DNA from: Caulobacter sp. CCH9-E1
Lineage (GTDB): Bacteria; Pseudomonadota; Alphaproteobacteria; Caulobacterales; Caulobacteraceae
Direction: 5' to 3'
DNA length: 8,653 nucleotides
Assembly (NCBI RefSeq): GCF_001556515.1
Contig: NZ_LSJA01000120.1
Span: 1 to 8,653, forward strand
This document shows, piece after piece, positions 7,397 through 8,653 of this stretch. The first letter of the stretch is position 1; each line of letters begins with the position of its first letter. Both the position numbers and the translations under genes were made by a program. The notes beneath the pieces were generated by a model. That model searched no databases, was not told the origin of the DNA, and saw only the letters and a program-made list of their open reading frames with translations.

Positions 7397-8437
7397 TCAG
7401 GCGAGCGACGGCGGCGCTGTCGACTGACGCGCGACGATCTCGTGTTCGAGAACGTGCTCGCGCCGCGCCTGGCTATCCTGCGCGGTCCTGGCGATCTCGG
7501 CCGTCAGTAGGCCCAGCGCTTCGGCGGCCAGCTTGCGGACCGGCTGATGGACGGTGGTCAATGGCGGCCACAGAGTCACGGCGGCGGGCGTATCGTCGAA
7601 ACCGACCACCGTCAGTTCGCGCGGCACGTCCAGATGGCGGCGGTGCGCTACGGAGACGGCCGCGGCCGCCATGTCATCATTGCTGGCGAAGATCGCCGTC
7701 GGCGGCGGCGTCGCTTCCAGCAGTTGTTCGGCGGCGGTCAGCCCTGAAGCGAAGCTGAAATCGCCTTGGGCGACCACCGTCGTGACGCCCGGAGCCTCGC
7801 TCACGGCGTCCTGGAAGCCCGCCAGGCGCTGGCCGCTGGCGGCCTGATCGGGGTTGCCCAGGATGAAGCCCAGATGGCTATGCCCTAGGCCGATCAGTTC
7901 GCGGGTCATCTCATAGGCGGCGCGACGATCGTCGATCCGCACGCAGATCGCGTCCTCGACGCCATAGGCGCCCACGGCGGCCATCGGCAGGCCAGCCTTG
8001 CCAAGCGCGCGCAGGACGACGGGCGACTCGCCCAGCGGCGGGGCCAGGATCACGCCGCGGATGCCAGCCGCCACCAGCGCCTTCAACTCCGCGACGCCAG
8101 GAGGGCGACCACCTTCGCCGCCTTTGAGAAGAATGAGACGAGCGCCCCGAATGGACGCTTCCTCGAACACGCCGGTCAGGAAATCGCTCATGAAGGCGGC
8201 GCTGGGATTGGAATAGACCACGCCGATCCGGAGCTCGGTCGAGGTCACCAGGCTGCGCGCGGCGACGTTCGGCGTGTAGCCGAGGGCGCGAATGGCCTCA
8301 TTGACCGCTTGGCGGGTCTCGGGACCAACGCCTGGGCGATCGTTGATCACGCGCGACACCGTCATGGGCGACACGCCGGCTTGGGCCGCGACGTCGATGA
8401 TGGTGGGACCGCGAATGGCTCCAGAATTCTTCGCCAA
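7397..8437 (-). CDS. LacI/GalR-family transcriptional repressor
   Basis: A 346-residue sugar-responsive repressor. The N-terminal helix-turn-helix reads TIIDVAAQAGVSPMTVSRVI (residues 12-31), followed by hinge LGYTPNVAARSL (52-63). The periplasmic-binding-protein-like effector domain starts near residue 68 (ELRIGVVYS) and includes FASNDDMA (250-257) and VVGFDD (277-282). I chose the TTG start at 8437 because GGGAG at 8448-8452 precedes it by 10 nt, it gives the usual short lead-in and length for the family, and the best promoter lies upstream of it. The in-frame ATG at 8482 has no good ribosome binding site, and the most upstream start (8554) precedes the promoter. It lies directly upstream of the receptor on the same strand and probably controls it through the palindrome at 7296-7307. 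The effector, perhaps arabinose, xylose or an oligosaccharide, is unknown. Confidence 0.93.
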   Translation of the reverse strand: MAKNSGAIRGPTIIDVAAQAGVSPMTVSRVINDRPGVGPETRQAVNEAIRALGYTPNVAARSLVTSTELRIGVVYSNPSAAFMSDFLTGVFEEASIRGARLILLKGGEGGRPPGVAELKALVAAGIRGVILAPPLGESPVVLRALGKAGLPMAAVGAYGVEDAICVRIDDRRAAYEMTRELIGLGHSHLGFILGNPDQAASGQRLAGFQDAVSEAPGVTTVVAQGDFSFASGLTAAEQLLEATPPPTAIFASNDDMAAAAVSVAHRRHLDVPRELTVVGFDDTPAAVTLWPPLTTVHQPVRKLAAEALGLLTAEIARTAQDSQARREHVLEHEIVARQSTAPPSLA

Positions 8438-8447
8438 TCTCGCTCGT

Positions 8448-8452
8448 CTCCC
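8448..8452 (-). promoter_or_regulatory. Ribosome binding site supporting the lacI-family TTG start
   Basis: Minus-strand GGGAG lies 10 nt before TTG at 8437-8435. It supports a start giving N-terminus MAKNSGAIRGPTIIDV, normal for LacI proteins, over the ATG at 8482, which would add 15 mostly basic residues. Confidence 0.55.
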
Positions 8453-8504
8453 AAAAATCGTGCGACGGCTGGCGCGAAACATCGATCGGCCCGTCAAATG
8501 CTGT

Positions 8505-8530
8505 TTTGTAGCTCGCTGGCTTGGCGTCAA
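8505..8530 (-). promoter_or_regulatory. Promoter of the lacI-family gene, Caulobacter sigma-73 type
   Basis: Minus-strand TTGACGC (8530-8524) is followed after 11 nt by GCTACAAA (8512-8505). This matches the published Caulobacter housekeeping consensus TTGACGS-N(10-14)-GCTANAWC at every defined position except the last base. Initiation would fall near 8498, giving a leader of about 60 nt to the TTG start. Confidence 0.7.
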
Positions 8531-8549
8531 GCCTTGGCTCTCGCGCGAA

Positions 8550-8562
8550 GGCAATTATTGCC
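8550..8562. promoter_or_regulatory. Perfect inverted repeat upstream of the lacI promoter
   Basis: GGCAAT-T-ATTGCC is a perfect 6+1+6 palindrome lying 20 bp upstream of the lacI -35 element. Its sequence differs from the receptor operator. It could be an activator or repressor site for lacI or for a divergent gene to the right. Confidence 0.4.
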
Positions 8563-8584
8563 GATAATATATCTTAGACGATAA
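8562..8584 (+). repeat. Direct CGATAA repeats in the AT-rich right-hand region
   Basis: CGATAA occurs at 8562-8567 and 8579-8584, spaced 17 bp, in a distinctly AT-rich stretch. The first copy overlaps the end of the inverted repeat at 8550-8562. Tandem sites one and a half to two helical turns apart can bind regulators, but six bases is short. Confidence 0.25.
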
Positions 8585-8637
8585 CATGATGTAGTGTGGG
8601 CGGATTCTATTTTGAAGTGCGATTTGTGAGGGTTTTT

Positions 8638-8653
8638 ATGGACTTAGGTCCAC
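8638..8653 (+). CDS. Possible start of a divergent gene running off the window
   Basis: ATG at 8638 is preceded by GAGGG (8628-8632) with 5-nt spacing and opens MDLGP before the window ends. The AT-rich DNA between it and the lacI promoter would suit a divergent promoter. Five codons cannot show that it is coding and no function can be given. The same bases form the inverted repeat at 8639-8652, which is an alternative explanation. Confidence 0.22.
8639..8652. repeat. Inverted repeat at the right edge
   Basis: TGGAC (8639-8643) and GTCCA (8648-8652) are perfect complements around TTAG. It may be an operator for the next gene or part of a longer structure cut by the window edge. Confidence 0.3.

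Noticed and set aside
8438..8554. 39 extra N-terminal codons of the lacI-family open frame
   Set aside because: They lie over the likely promoter and leader, and the sequence is a basic, non-family stretch. The TTG start at 8437 gives the normal LacI N-terminus.

Overview
The window looks like a plant-polysaccharide (arabinoxylan or arabinan type) utilisation locus from a Caulobacter-like alphaproteobacterium. This is inferred from the high GC content, the alphaproteobacterial type of large TonB-dependent receptor, a near-perfect match to the Caulobacter housekeeping (sigma-73) promoter upstream of the lacI-family gene, and a 3' gene fragment whose C-terminus resembles my recollection of the Caulobacter xylonate dehydratase XylD. 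I could run no database search.

Layout. On the plus strand: the last 17 codons of an IlvD/Edd-family sugar-acid dehydratase (1-56), then a secreted GH43 glycosidase (86-1645) 29 nt downstream, probably in the same operon. On the minus strand, read from right to left: a LacI-family repressor (8437-7397), a TonB-dependent outer-membrane receptor (7215-4201), a secreted GH51 alpha-L-arabinofuranosidase (4049-2460) and a DgoR-like FadR/GntR regulator (2388-1648). The plus and minus groups converge with only 2 bp between the GH43 and gntR stop codons. The right edge (8438-8653) is a regulatory region, AT-rich beyond about 8550, holding the lacI promoter, several palindromes and possibly the first codons of a divergent gene.

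How the parts probably work together (inference). The receptor imports arabinose/xylose-containing oligosaccharides across the outer membrane. The GH51 and GH43 enzymes, both with signal peptides, release L-arabinose and D-xylose in the periplasm or outside the cell. The sugars are oxidised to aldonic acids and dehydrated by the IlvD/Edd enzyme in a non-phosphorylative (Weimberg-type) route. The LacI repressor probably controls the receptor through a perfect 12-bp palindrome in its leader. The DgoR-like regulator probably senses a sugar acid made by the pathway.

No mobile element, CRISPR array, tRNA or rRNA was seen, and there is no gene-free stretch over 300 bases. I see no evidence of a wholly new system. 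The interesting material is regulatory: an operator/promoter cluster before the receptor, a strand-specific hairpin between the receptor and GH51 genes, and palindromes at the right edge.
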